Positions 47,341 to 59,179 of a DNA stretch of 64,000 nucleotides are shown in pieces. The notes beneath the pieces are model-generated. The model saw only the letters and a program-made list of their open reading frames with translations, was not told the origin of the DNA and searched no databases. Origin of the DNA: Calycina herbarum (lineage: Eukaryota > Ascomycota > Leotiomycetes > Helotiales > Pezizellaceae); assembly GCA_001414485.1 (NCBI GenBank), contig LLEY01000022.1, forward strand, positions 372,001-436,000, written 5' to 3'. Both the position numbers and the translations under genes were made by a program. The first letter of the stretch is position 1, and the number at the start of each line of letters is the position of its first letter.

Positions 47341-48164
47341 GCTTCTTTTTGGGGCTGGATTCACACCCGTGACTCTTTCCACTCAATTACGAAAACAACT
47401 TTTCTTGGCTGTATTAAAAGTTTTGGGATGGGTTTGTAGAGTATGGGAATTGATGATACACGGCTGGGGACAATATGGCGCTGGGGTTTCAATTTCCAGA
47501 GGAACTGGACGGTTATCTTGTTTATATGATACCGTTTTGGAGTTTGGGGCATCTTTTTGGAAGGGGGGAATTGTAAAAACGCACACACGTATTTTTGAGG
47601 GGGTATATAGAGGTTGCATACAGTATACAATGAATATCGAGTAATGTTTTGTGAGAAGTTGGCATGCCTAGGATCTAGGCACAGTGAGTTGTGTATGGTA
47701 TGGATTATGAAGGTGGATTGGTCTTTTCAAAAGTAAGTAAATCTTATCGGTTTCCTTTCTCCCTCATTGTTCCACGACTTCCTGTCGCTGTTTCAGAACT
47801 ATTTGCGAGTTGCCCGAGGACAGGAGATAGTGCTACCCCGACGATGAGAAGTTGTTGCTATTCCCGGTTTACCTGAGAATAGGAGGTGGTGCTATTTGCA
47901 GGTAGCCTACAAGTAGCCTACAAGTAGCTACGAGCGAGCAAATATCGTAACACTTTTATCTCCTCTGTTTCACTCGATATATATTAGTTACCCAATCTTA
48001 TGAAAACAAAGAAGTAAACAAATTATTATTGATGGAAGTCGTTGCTATCTCTAAATTAACTCGAGAGTAAAATATAGAGCTATCTATAGGTAACCTAGAA
48101 GTAGATAGTCGTGCTGTTTATAGGTACCCTACTAATAGCTACGTGGAAATTTATTACTTGATTT

Positions 48165-48199
<35 letters not shown>

Positions 48200-48823
48200 A
48201 TTCATATCAACTACCTAACATAATGAACAATATGCTTTCATTTACAAGTAAGGTTGTTGCTATACTAGGTTGCCTGTGAGGAGAAGGTATTGCTTTTCAT
48301 AGGTCACCTAGGATTAGAGCGTCGTGCTATTGGCAGGTAACCTACCAATTGCTATGAAGGAATTTAGTACTATTTTCATCTCATCACTTTCTCGCTGGAC
48401 GCTAGGGGTGGAAGGAAATATACAGCGAAAGAGGAAGTGAAGTCACGATAACCAAAGTAGAACGACATATGTATTTGATGTTTGGAGAGGGCAAGAAGAG
48501 TGAGGTACCCGTTATCGCTCGTTTCTGAGAATGAAGGTGGATTTTTTGTAAGTGAAGAAATTCAAGATTTACAACCTTGACGATTTTCGAAATTCCAGTC
48601 ACAGACATTTCGCCCTTCTCTGAATATGTACTTGAAATCAATTCAATCATATAATATGTGGTGGAGCTCAACCGGGTTAGACTAGCAATAGAGCTCCTAG
48701 TAACAGAATCGAATTCTTCCAAAGCCCTATTGTCTCAGCCCATCCTTCCTATATTAAAAACCCCAAACGCCAAACCCAATCCACTCGTATGCCCAAGATT
48801 CATTATGTACTTTCTACTCCAGC
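47341..48823. other. Convergent 3' region with decayed tandem repeats
   Basis: 1.5 kb between MDM31 and VPS24 with no gene. 47846-48375 holds about three degenerate copies of a 190-215 bp unit. Confidence 0.5.
47846..48375. repeat. Degenerate tandem array, unit about 190-215 bp, with a CT microsatellite
   Basis: Three copies begin near 47846, 48037 and 48250. Each opens with GTYGTTGCTAT and later has GTNGTGCTRTTTRYAGGTA, then CCTACNAATAGCTACG-like DNA, then a T-rich end. A (CT)n run of about 30 nt at 48167-48198 lies inside the second copy. Identity is low, so the array is old or mutated. Confidence 0.6.
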
Positions 48824-49588
48824 TCAACTCTTCAAAGCCTGTAGCCTCCCACGCATCTGATCCAGCATCGCCTCGGCATCTTCTTCGTCCTCTTCCTCGG
48901 CCACAGGAGCGACTTGTACAGGTGGCGTAGGTAGATTTGGCGTCTTCCCAGCTTTGCCCATACGATCTGACAAAATCTCCCCAAGCACCTTATCAACCTC
49001 GGACTCGGCTTCCTCTTCCTCATCCTCTTCAATCTCATCTGGCATCGAATCGCCCACCATCTCCTCGATAATGCCCGCCTTGACGAGTTCTTGACTTAAC
49101 TCCCTCATCGTACCCATCAACTCAGGTAACCGCACCAGACTATTGACATCCTTCATGATGCCCACACTCGCCCTTATACTTCCTTCAATCTTTCGAACCG
49201 CAAAGGCTTCCGTGACTTGCATAGACACACTATTCAGTTGTGCCTTGGAAGTCACCAGCCTGGTGGATTGTTTTCTGATACGGATGAGTTCGCGGGCAAA
49301 GATTCGGGTTTCTTGGGCGGCTTGTTTGGCTTGGGAGGGGTTACGTTGGGCTCGTCGGTTGGATTGGATTATGCTCGTTCGGGCTTTGTTTTCGACCATT
49401 TTTAATTGGGCGATGTCGCGATCGAGTTTCCGGATGTTTGCTCGCATTAGTTGGTTGCATTTTCGCACCTGGATGGAGGGTTAGTTGGCTGTTGTACTGG
49501 GCCGCGAGGCTGGTGGAGCGGGGTGCGGTGGGATACTTACTTGGGCTTGGGGGTCGGGGCCGAAGAAGACTGCTTTGAGGGATTCCAT
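48824..49588 (-). CDS. VPS24: ESCRT-III subunit Vps24 (CHMP3)
   Basis: Vps24 caps Snf7 filaments during multivesicular-body sorting on endosomes. Exons 49588-49541 and 49468-48824 give 230 residues; the 72-nt intron ends CATCCAG. The protein starts MESLKAVFFGPDPQAQ, the Snf7-family N-terminus with a basic helix 1 after it (RKCNQLMRANIRKLDRDI). The core has MKDVNSLVRLPELMGTMRELSQELVKAGII and EMVGDSMPDE. An acidic linker (EEDEEEEAESEVD) leads to the C-terminal MIM1 helix, AEAMLDQMRGRLQALKS, which binds Vps4. All features of the family are present. Confidence 0.94.
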
Positions 49589-50290
49589 CTTGGGGTTGTA
49601 TGTTGTGAGTACGGATTACTTGGTATCGAGGGTAGAAGGCACTCTGCAGCAGAATGCGCTGCTGGAGACTTTATCGCCAGATGGTGGTGGTGGTGGTGGT
49701 GGTGGTGGTTGGTAGTAGAGGTGGTGAATTGTGAGAGAGTTGCGATGGGGACGGATTGAGGGTTCCAGAGCCGAGCCGGGGCGGCTTTAGGTAAGTGGTG
49801 CGCGCAACGACCAGTGACGTCTCAGCCTCCAGGCCGCCATTTCTGATGTGAAAAGTGCAGAATGTCGTGCAGATTATTTAACCATTTCTGCTAGAGTAGA
49901 ACAACCCCTCGCGAGGAATAGAGAATGCAGGGTAGATAGGTAGATGGCAATCAATTAGTATAGAAACGATGGTAATCGTGATTTTGAGGAGCTATAGAAA
50001 GAATTCTCAGCCTCAGCTCTAGCAGGGTCTCTTTGGCGCTGCGCTGCGCTGCCCTTTCCATGACCTTCCATGGCAGCCTCGCGCTCGCATGGCTGCACCG
50101 CTTGTCTAGACGCAAGCAGCCATCTTCATCGAATAAATTCTCTCTCGCAATTGAATTTGTCTGCCTCCACGCAACCTCCCACCACTCTCTCAACGACCAC
50201 TCCCCACGCACGCGATATTGCACTGCAAGCTTTACCTTAGCGAAACATTTGACACGCTCTATCACATCACACTAGTCCTACTCCCCCAAG
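49589..50290. promoter_or_regulatory. Divergent promoter region, VPS24 / SBA1
   Basis: 700 bp between starts. It contains a (GTG)n run of about 27 nt at 49683-49711, in the VPS24 leader or promoter. No gene lies here. Confidence 0.5.
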
Positions 50291-51153
50291 ATGGCTGCGA
50301 CTCCCGAAGGTACGCTTTGATCGCTCTGCAATATGGGTTCTCCGAGGCTGTCGACCAGCATTCTGAAGACTCGCGCTTTTGCGAAGGCAGGAGCGAGAAG
50401 AGCGAGAAAGAGTTGCTCGACGGCTTCAGACTCTTCCCCTCACCGTCCAAGAACCTAGCTAACCACCCTCTTTAACCCCGCAGTCCTCTGGGCTCAACGA
50501 TCTTCTGCCACCGAAGCTGAGAAGAACTACCTCTACGTCACCATCACCGTCCCAGATGTTCAACCGGCAAACCTCAAGCTGGACATCACCTCCAACGCCT
50601 TAAAATTCGCTGCCCACTCCGACTCTCTCAAGAAGGACTACGCCGTCGACCTCGAGTTCTACGGTGAGCTCGACACCTCTGCGACCAAGATCAACCATAC
50701 CGCCAAGAACGTCCAGCTCGTCCTACGAAAGAAGGAGTTGAAGGAGGAGTTCTGGCCACGGTTGTTGAAGGAGGCAAAGAAAGCCCACTTCTTGAAGACG
50801 GACTTCGACAAATGGGTTGATGAGGATGAGCAGGATGAGGCTCCAGAGGAGGACCTAGGTATGTTATGAACCCCACCTCTGAATTATGAATGAGGCTGAC
50901 CAAGGGAGCCGCAGGCGCTGGTGGTATGGGCGGAATGGGTGGCATGCCAGGAATGGGCGACATGAGCTCGATGATGGGTGGTGCCAGTGGAGACTTTGGC
51001 GGTATCGATTTCTCCAAGCTTGGCGGTGCAGGAATGGGTGGTGAGGAAGAGGAGGGCGATGAGGAAGATGATGACGACGAGATGCCCGAGCTTGAGGAGG
51101 ATGATGCTGCTAAACCTGCTGCTTCTTCTTCCAAGATTGAGGAGGTGAACTAG
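50291..51153 (+). CDS. SBA1: Hsp90 co-chaperone Sba1/p23
   Basis: p23 binds and stabilises the closed, ATP-bound state of Hsp90. Exons 50291-50309, 50484-50858 and 50915-51153 give 210 residues. Exon 1 is only 19 nt. The CS domain runs from VLWAQRSSATEAEKNYLYVTI to ELKEEFWPRLLKE, ending with the p23 mark FLKTDFDKWVDEDEQDE. The C-terminal tail is Gly/Met rich (GGMGGMPGMGDMSSMMGG), then very acidic (EEDDDDEMPELEED), as in other p23 proteins. Intron 1 is 174 nt. Confidence 0.93.
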
Positions 51154-51878
51154 ATTTTGTATTTGGCTTACAAGATGGTTTGCGCTTCGTTTTTCTTGCT
51201 TTGGCATATTTGTTTTCAAGCGTCAAGTCAGGTCAAATGTCCTTGATCACATTTACTCGTCCAAATGGCTCATATTATCCACGTCATTAGTGGTGCGTTG
51301 TTGACATGGATAGCATAGGTGTTGGTAGGAAAAATTCAACAGAAAAGCAAATTGATCCATTCTTTGGTCTCGTGTGTTTTTGAGTCTGCGAGTTCTCGTT
51401 ACCCCTGCAAGTACGAGTACATATATTTGAGTCGATTCCCTATCGAGACACTTGACAAATGTTGAAGCTCATGACTTTTCCATCTCGTTGCCCCAGCTTT
51501 TACTACACGAGCATTAATATGGTTTGCTGCTCCAGAGCGCATATATATGTGGTGTGGATGAACTTTACTTCGAAAGACGGTTGTATTTTTTCCACTTTCC
51601 CACGTCTCAGCCACTCATGACCATTACTCTTTATTTGCAACTCAAACTCCTTGTATCTTCACCATAAACTTGGTTCTTGCTTCATGAATTCATCAGTACC
51701 AGGTCAAATACTTTATTTGGGGATAAGAAGTTTTAACAGAGTAATCTCAGCACCCTCACATAAACTCTCCCTATACTACGAGGTCTACTTACGCTTCTAT
51801 TCTATAGCTCAACCGTATTAATTTCAATACTGTTCTTCTATAAAGTGGAAAGAGGTTTCTCTGATCTAGTATACTTTA

Positions 51879-51960
51879 TTCACCACTTGTGGAATTGACT
51901 AATTTCCTCATCCTTCTATTCACCACTTGTGGAATTAACTAATCTCCTTATCCTTCTATT
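51879..51960. repeat. 40-bp direct tandem duplication
   Basis: CACCACTTGTGGAATT recurs at 51881 and 51921 with the same flanks (CTCATCCTTCTATT versus CTTATCCTTCTATT). There are two copies. Confidence 0.85.
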
Positions 51961-52500
51961 CTTATAAAGTACTAAGTTTATCCAACATCATCATTTGAGA
52001 ATGCTTAGAAAGCTGAGATGATCGAATGAAGTTTAGAGACTCGTACTTGTTTAGATATGTCACTTGAGAGTGTTTAAAATAATGAGGGTTTTTAAATTGA
52101 AATTAGTGTGTGTCTAGACAGAATTCGTAGTTAGTGAGTCAAGTATAACAGAGCTAAAGAATTAGAGCCTTCATGTGATTCACTAGGTACTAAAAAATTA
52201 TATTCATAAAGAGTCACCTCGAAGAGTGTATGTCGAGCATCATAATTGATAGCTGATCGCGAAGTCGCGAGGATGCTACACCTTCGCTTCATAGTAGTCA
52301 AACCCCAGCCTCCTCGCCCGCATATATGTTATCTCGGAAGTCGAAAAACAAAGCTGGTTTCTTACTGTTATAAGGCTTCAGGTTCGTAAAAGTGGTTGCT
52401 AGCTTTGCCTATTATCGTTCTTTCTCCTTCACTGCCTCCTTTCTCAGGTTTGAGAGCTTACCTCATAGCGTTCTCTCGGCTGCTGCTAACTGTACGCAAA

Positions 52501-52548
52501 ATCTTACTTGTCACTTTATTAGAAATCTTACTTGTCACTTTATTAGAA
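52501..52548. repeat. 24-bp direct tandem duplication
   Basis: ATCTTACTTGTCAC with its flank is repeated twice, exactly at 24-bp spacing. Confidence 0.85.
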
Positions 52549-54119
52549 GAGATTTACACGCTCTTAAGAGCAAGCTCATCATCTAATTGTTTAAAGAACA
52601 AGTTTTGAATCCACGATCTTATAGAAAAGCATCTTGAGGAGCTTTGGTATAAATAGGAATGCTGGCAGAGATTTCACGGGTATCAACATTGGCCCTGGAA
52701 AAGACGTACGACATGATTTGTGGACTCGCCGTTTTCTCTCGATTGTAAAACTTATGCTAAGCAAACTACTTATTTAGAGAAAGAGAATTGCCGACCTAGA
52801 TATAATAAAGCTGAACCATGACAAATCCTCCGTTTCAACTTAGAAGAACTTGAGCGGAAGAACTTGTTTCGACAGTAGAAGAGAGTTTGAAAGAAGAAGT
52901 TAAAGCTACAATTCGAAAACTATCAGATGAAAAAGTTGGGTATCATGTCTCGACCTGAAGGAGCTGTACTCACCTCATGAAAAGTAGACCTTGAAGCAGT
53001 ATTGAAACACTCATACTATTGACCATTCTTCCGCATCGTTTCTTTGAAGACTTGCTTCTGTTACGTTGTGTTTTCTCTCTAGTTGAGAAGAAGCTTTAAG
53101 TACCGCTCTGAACGCGCTCACGTATGATAGGTGAAACTACCTTCTCTGGGGTAGAGGTGATTAGCTACCATCTCGCGCAAGGTTGAGCCAAAAAAATAAG
53201 AGAACAAACAAAAAGCACTCTATTTTCTCGTCGGCTGGTTATTCCCCAGCACCAACACATCCCCTCGATCAACCGATCAAGCTAGACGGCAGAATCAAGT
53301 TGATTCGATAACCACGTCTTCTTATTTGAGTAGACATAGTAACAGTTAGCTTGCAGGTTTTTGTGAGGCCTCTATCTTGACTAATAAGGGTTATCGTTCA
53401 AGCGAATATATTCTAAACACTTTCTATTATATCCGCTTTTTGGTATATACTTACTTCTAGCTGCTATTGAGGTGGCGTTCTCCAGACAATTGATTACCCA
53501 GAATGAGCAACTAATTATCACGATTAAAAACTACCAGTGGAACATGATATCCATTATTTTGAATTATAGCGCACCAGAGAGAGTGTATAGGTATTCGTGG
53601 CAGAGAGTAATAAATAATTTCTATTGTACGACTAGGAGAATGACAAAGTCCGAATGTTAATTATTCGAGGCTTACTCGCACTATATTTCATGTTATGCGA
53701 AGTAGTTTAGAATAATCAGTAATTCTCCGAGATGATCTATTACAATGTATCCACTAACCCCCACGAATAGCTGCGCCCGCTAGTGGTGTGAATAAACAAG
53801 TACTAACAACATGGCTTAAGCCAACGAAAATTCACCAATAGATCAATTCACCACTCTTCTGGTCTCCAGTTCTCATACTTTGACTAGCTCTGAGCAGAGT
53901 TTACATTAATAAGTACTGGCCTTCTTTTCTAAAACCCACAGTAAATTGTCTTTTCAATAAATCACAGATGCACAATGTGATGAGAGGAGATCATTCTTGC
54001 CTTTGGTATGATTGTTTGTGGCTACTCGAAATAGCCGAGCCAAATTGGCAATAAAAACCCCAATTCAAAGTTGGCGTCAAAGTTGTGTATTCAAGAGTAA
54101 CTCGAGAGTCCCAATCAGC

Positions 54120-54677
54120 CTAGAGGTGACGTGATCTAATGCAAATCAGGCGTGGAAGCAATAAAGAGATCTCAATCTGCCGGAATCTGGGCAAAGTTGG
54201 TAGATTCTCAGGTAAAAAATTCTCAGGATCCTCCCTCATTCTCTCCGTTCCCACCGCGCAGACCTTGGTAGAATCAAAAGGCATAAGCTCATGATCACTT
54301 CTGTTGTTCTTAGGTGCTAGGTTAATAACAAAAGACAAGCCATCGGTGCTCTTTGGCTCTTTCGGAAACCAATCGGCTAGGTAATTTATTAAAAAGTATC
54401 TATCGTAGATAGAGGGGGAGGGAATTGGCGAGAGAGATGATGGATGGTCTTGGTTGTCGATTCTTGTTAAGAGGGAGGTAGGCGATTTGTAGAATGCTCG
54501 GTGGATCTTGTAGAAATATTTGCACGTTAAGCCGAGTAGCATTGAGGTTCCTTGGTCGAGGGTTTCGAAGATTGCAAGGTGGATCTCGGGTGTAGTTTGA
54601 AGAAGAGGAGAGCTGATCGTTGGCGGCGTATGGTCCGGTGTGGAGATCAGAACCGTATCCTTGTTAGGAGAGGCCAT
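54120..54677 (-). CDS. F-box-like small protein
   Basis: A single-exon open frame of 185 residues with an ATG start. Residues 29-60 read like a degenerate F-box (TTPEIHLAIFETLDQ ... GLTCKYFYKIH), where Leu-Pro at the first position is replaced by Thr-Pro. Fungal F-box-like proteins use this to contact Skp1 in SCF ubiquitin ligases. No repeat or substrate domain follows; the rest is Ser/Pro rich and ends RRSRHL-like basic. Such short proteins are common, fast-evolving and often lineage-specific in filamentous fungi. Its place beside AT-rich repeats fits an accessory gene. Confidence 0.62.
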   Translation of the reverse strand: MASPNKDTVLISTPDHTPPTISSPLLQTTPEIHLAIFETLDQGTSMLLGLTCKYFYKIHRAFYKSPTSLLTRIDNQDHPSSLSPIPSPSIYDRYFLINYLADWFPKEPKSTDGLSFVINLAPKNNRSDHELMPFDSTKVCAVGTERMREDPENFLPENLPTLPRFRQIEISLLLPRLICIRSRHL

Positions 54678-56261
54678 TTTGAGGGTGTTTTCCTATGGTA
54701 GATTGCTGGACAAGAGCGTTTGTAGGTTGTTGATAAGCCAGAGGAGTCAGGGTAGCTAATGAGGGTTTGTTGATGGATGTGAAAGGAGCAAAGGCGTAGA
54801 GACATCCTACTATGCGCTTAGCTAGCATTGATTAAATAGAATGCTAGCGTCCTTTCCTGTGTTTGATTAGCCACTTTAGAACTAGTACTGCAATATACTG
54901 TTATCTTTACAACACAGAGGTCTGGTAGATTCTAAAAGCAACAAGAATAGCAAGTTGTTAAACATTTCTTTCAGTGAATCATGATCCAAAAGACAAAAGG
55001 CGTTCTGTATAACGACTGTAGAAGATGGCAAGAGTTTGTGTCCTACCTTAAGTCTGACATTTTTCTAAACTATGAGTATGGGAACAAGAGTTACACTGTT
55101 ATTAGATATCAAATAAATTGAATCCTCTGTTTGCATTGGGGTACTAGATAATAAAGCTAGAAGTAAGAACAAATGCAACTCAAGTTTCCAAAACACACAT
55201 TGATTCAATGGCAGTCTAAACATCTTTTGAAGTTTTCATTGTCACAATGATGCAAGGCGCCAGGGAAATGGCAACTCACAATTCCCTCCAGTGGTCATTT
55301 TGGATGTCTCCAATCTTCCAACACTTAGTTGAGTAAAGCACATAACAGCGGGTTTTGTATCAGAAAATGTGCAACACTCAAGGTTGATGATGCGAAATTG
55401 TGCCAGGTAAAGTTATTGAAAATGAGCTAGTCATTGGGTTGCCGCTTTCGACGCAACCCAATAACTAAACTCGACAAGATTTCGTGCTCAATGCTATAGT
55501 GATCAGCTGTCGAGGAAGGAGCGAGTTGTGAAGCGTAGTCTGGTCGAGATTTCGAGGTCACCCTGTGGTCGAGAGGCAACGCCAGCCAAGGAGGGTTGCT
55601 CCTTCCTCCAGCGACCACTCCCGCTGACTGACGATACCTCAGCACATCGACATCTTGAAGGGCTGCTCCTTCCCTCTCCATCCCGAAGCCCTAACAGAAT
55701 TAAGACCCACTATTATGCTGCGACCCAAAGGAGCGTAGCTCCAAGTATAACCCCCCTCGGATTGACGTTCTCCCCAAAAAATCTTCTCAAGTGCGCAACG
55801 CAAGAAAAAGACCATCACCAAAGTAACGCAAAGAAGAAGCCAGCCGACTTTGTTTTTTTGGACTTGCGCTGAACTCTGACGAGAAATTTATCTAGTCGAG
55901 AGGTAGCGCGCCTGGTGACCGCTACTAATATTTGGTGGTAGGGCTGAGATTCCGTTTCTAAGATCTTACATTGCAATGGGTAACCTGAATCTGTCTGTTC
56001 GCATATATACCTCATGGAAGGAAGTCGTCTTTCATAATTAGAATTGATGAGCAACTAGATGATGTTTGAATTGATATACGCCCTTTTCCATTTTCATTTA
56101 TTGAGTGTTCCAGCTCAGCATAAATGACGTGGGAGCTGGTTTTCATACGGTCACTATGATTATCCCCCATTCATTTAGTTCAAGATTGGTGATGCTTATA
56201 TCGCAGGTGGGAATATCGCATTCAATAAAGTCTCTCTCTGTCCATCAAAATGTATTAAAGA
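54678..56261. other. Gene-free stretch
   Basis: About 1.6 kb with no supported gene; moderately AT-rich. 55400-55870 has weakly open frames on both strands without motifs. Confidence 0.45.
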
Positions 56262-58085
56262 ATGGTAACCATGAAAATTACAGCGAGGACCGCATCCATT
56301 TCTGACTGGAAAGAATGGGACAACTTCCTTGAATTGATCGAGCACGGCACTATTTGGAACCATACTGTTGTTTCCAAAGACAATATTTCAATTTTTCTGG
56401 GATGCGACATATGTTCCGACCAGTCGTGTCCAAGAGAAAAGACTCACCTTCCACAGTTTGATGATCCTTTTGTCGGGCTGAAGAATATCCTCAAAGGTAG
56501 AGTAGTTCCTTCTTCCTGTCGTATAGTACTAAAAGTCCAACAGATGATCCTCTGAATGGTCTCGAATTCTCCAAAATCCTCGCATGGAGATTTGAATTGT
56601 GTCGCATCGCCTTTAAAGCCGATAATTTCGCCTTGCAGCTGAGAAAAACGAGAGACGAGCTCGTAGTTCTTCTTGGCAAACATTACGACTTTGGACGAAA
56701 GACAGCGGAAGCTCTTAGCGACCTGGCCAAAAGGAGTCCCGTCTCTGAAGCACGAGCTACGCTGCTTCGGCAAAAGGAGAGAGGGAAGCGTGTATTAAAA
56801 TGGAATGAGACTTTGGTGCTATGCTGGCAGTCGAAGCTTGAGCGTTTCGAGAGGAGAAGAAAATATTTGGAGAACGCGATACACGAATTGAGCAGGCTGG
56901 TTATGGATGGGAGGCTGATGAGATACCACACTGGGAACTCCAAGATTGGATTTGACCGTGAGTTTCGTAGAGACGTCCCCTCTTTTCCGACATGAACAAT
57001 ATGCTGATATTTTAGGGTTCCCAAGGTTCTTGTATCTTTTTATTTTCGTTGGAGTTCTAGATATCAAGAACATAAGTGGCACCGTTATACCCAGCAGCGA
57101 GAAATTAACCTTCTCAGACCTTCCTGCTGAATTGAGAATCAAGATCTGGCACTTCGCTGCTCCAGATCCACGAGTCATATTCCAGCATGCCGGTAACAAT
57201 AATGGGTTACCGCTCCTGGGTGTCAACAGGGAGTCTCGAATTATTGCCAAGAGGCAGTATACACCTGTTCACTTACCGTCTCCTAGATTGGCTCATTCTA
57301 CATCAGAATACTTCGCATTCCTCTATGTTGATCTCAAACGAGATACTGTCGTCAGGGACATAAGCCAAAATATGAATCCTCGGACATACACTGCACGTAC
57401 TACATCCCAAAGACACCCTCTATTTCGCGAAGTAGGAAGTGTGTTCACCAATAACTGCATCAGACACTTCTGGGGTCTTGCACGAGTGGAAAACCTCACT
57501 CTTTCGTTCAATATGGAACGAGATACATGGCGAATTTTGGAGCCAATGCTATACTGCTGTCCGTCACTCAAGATACTCAATATGGTTCCAGAATCGCAGT
57601 TAGGACCCGGCAAGAAATATACGCCAGTTCCCCGAGATGGCCGCTTGTCGAAGCTCCTACCAGTCGATCACCAACTCATGGATTACGTTGATCTCCGTGT
57701 GAGTTGGGTCCACCATCGAAAGATACGCGTTGAAAAAGCATCAAGAGCAGCGAGGCAGCTTTCGAAATTGCATTCGGCAGCAAAAGATCTGAAAGATTCC
57801 GTGTTACCTTGGTTTATCAACGAACAAAATTGTGCAAGTTATTGGAATCCGCAAGTGCGGGTATGTATAGTTGCTAGCTGGGTTCAATGTTCCGGAAGCA
57901 GGGCATGCTGCAGTGGTTGGCATTCTCGGTATCTGTCAGGGGATTCTTACAGTAGAGAATATGTAGGAGATGATGGACTGATATACAAAGGTTTTTTGGA
58001 GTCTTTAACTTTGATGGGCGAGAATTTTCTCTTGAGAAATAGATATGAGGGAGTGGCGTCAATGTTCGAGGAAGTTGAAGATTGA
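56262..58085 (+). CDS. 2EXR domain protein with helical N-terminus
   Basis: Exons 56262-56496, 56544-56957 and 57016-58085 give 572 residues in exact phase. The join shows one gene where single frames would suggest three. Residues 1-85 carry SDWKEWDNFLELIEHG and DDPLNGLEFSKILAWRF. Residues 90-215 are a Lys/Arg/Glu-rich helix, probably a coiled coil. Next comes the 2EXR motif, FSDLPAELRIKIWHFAAPDPRVI, with LLGVNRESRIIAKRQY and FAFLYVDLKRDTVV. 2EXR proteins are a large fungal family of unknown function, distantly F-box-like. The first ATG is 56262; 56271 is a close alternative. The coiled-coil head in front of 2EXR is unusual. Confidence 0.78.
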
Positions 58086-58498
58086 TTGGCAACGGATTTC
58101 TGGCATTGCGGTAGGGAGATGGTTACTGGTTTTTGTTGATTATTAGTTGTATATTTGCTAGCTGACTTCTGGAAGCTTAAACATTGTTGATAACTGAAAT
58201 TAACCTCCTCTCTCTTTCCAAACTCAACCTATTCAAAATTCTCAGTCCGCTATTGTTTTAATGCTCTATAATGGTAGAAATCCTTGCAAGGAGACTTGTC
58301 CAATAAACTCCACTGCGAGATAATCTTTCAGTTCCTAAATGAAGACTTTATTTTGCACTTCCTTCGCTTCAAGGTCTTTGACTCACTAATAAAACAGAAT
58401 CAAGGATGGACTCTTCAACAAAATTTGCAGCTCTCTCCCACTCTCGATTGATAACCGTAAAGGCATTACATCCTCCCAAAAAGCTCCCAACGAACAAC

Positions 58499-59179
58499 CT
58501 ACTTGACAACCCTGCCCAAAACATCCATCAACTCTTCTTCGCTCTCCGACCCCCTAATCCACTCTTCCCTTAGAGGCTTGACAACCTTCCCACCCAAATC
58601 TCTCACCAAGGTTCCTAAATCACCCCCGCTCGCGTCCATTTTCTTCAAAGCCTTCAATCCCCAGATGCCAATCAAAGGTTGAATAACTCCATTTCCATTC
58701 ATGAAACAAGTAACAGGCTCTTCGTATTCGAGAATAAGTTGTTGTAAAGCCGCTGGTCCCAATAAGGGATATTCACAGCTGGTGACTAGGAATTTTGAAT
58801 CGGGGAATTGGTGGTGGGCTGTTCTTAATGCTGTGACAGGATCTGATTCATTGTCTTCGTTTTTGTCGTTGATGAGAAATTGCAAGTCTGGGAATTTTTG
58901 AGGGGCGTGATCGGGATCATGATCGTGGTGGGATGGGTCGGTCTCGGATTGGTGTTGTAATTTATCGGTTGTGAGAGCTTGTTTTTGTGATTCCGAATGG
59001 ATAGAGACATATATGATTTTGGCACGTGGTAAGGCTTCGTGTAGGTTCTGAAGCGAGTGTTCATATAAGAGTTTGCCGTTGGGAAGGGAGAGAAGTTCTC
59101 TTCGGGTTCCCTCTGTTGTGGAGTCTCCCCCTACGATGAGAAGGGGTTTGAGAATTGGACCCTCTGCGTTGTATTCCAT
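58499..59179 (-). CDS. MobA-like nucleotidyltransferase domain protein, degenerate motif
   Basis: A single-exon protein of 226 residues with a nucleotide-sugar-type Rossmann fold: LLIVGGDSTTEG at the N-terminus, then RRELLSLPNGKLLYEHSLQNL, FLVTSCEYPLLGPAALQQL, and NGVIQPLIGIWGL. MobA attaches GMP to molybdopterin. In working enzymes the first loop is GGxSxRMGxxK; here the Arg-Met and the Lys are replaced (GGDSTTEGTRRE), so nucleotide transfer may be lost or changed. Fungal relatives of this small size exist beside the main molybdenum pathway. The order of motifs is right; activity is in doubt. Confidence 0.72.
   Translation of the reverse strand: MEYNAEGPILKPLLIVGGDSTTEGTRRELLSLPNGKLLYEHSLQNLHEALPRAKIIYVSIHSESQKQALTTDKLQHQSETDPSHHDHDPDHAPQKFPDLQFLINDKNEDNESDPVTALRTAHHQFPDSKFLVTSCEYPLLGPAALQQLILEYEEPVTCFMNGNGVIQPLIGIWGLKALKKMDASGGDLGTLVRDLGGKVVKPLREEWIRGSESEEELMDVLGRVVK

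Larger units (their letters stand above)
51154..54119. other. AT-rich gene-free block with short direct repeats
   Basis: About 3 kb. From 51660 the DNA becomes AT-rich with dense stops in all frames. A 40-bp direct repeat lies at 51879-51960 (CACCACTTGTGGAATT core) and a 24-bp direct repeat at 52501-52548. No transposase or reverse-transcriptase motif was recognised. The look is that of old mobile DNA damaged by repeat-induced point mutation, but this is inference. Confidence 0.5.

Noticed and set aside
55528..55872. 114-codon frame
   Set aside because: No ATG start and no motif; overlapping minus-strand frames are equally open.
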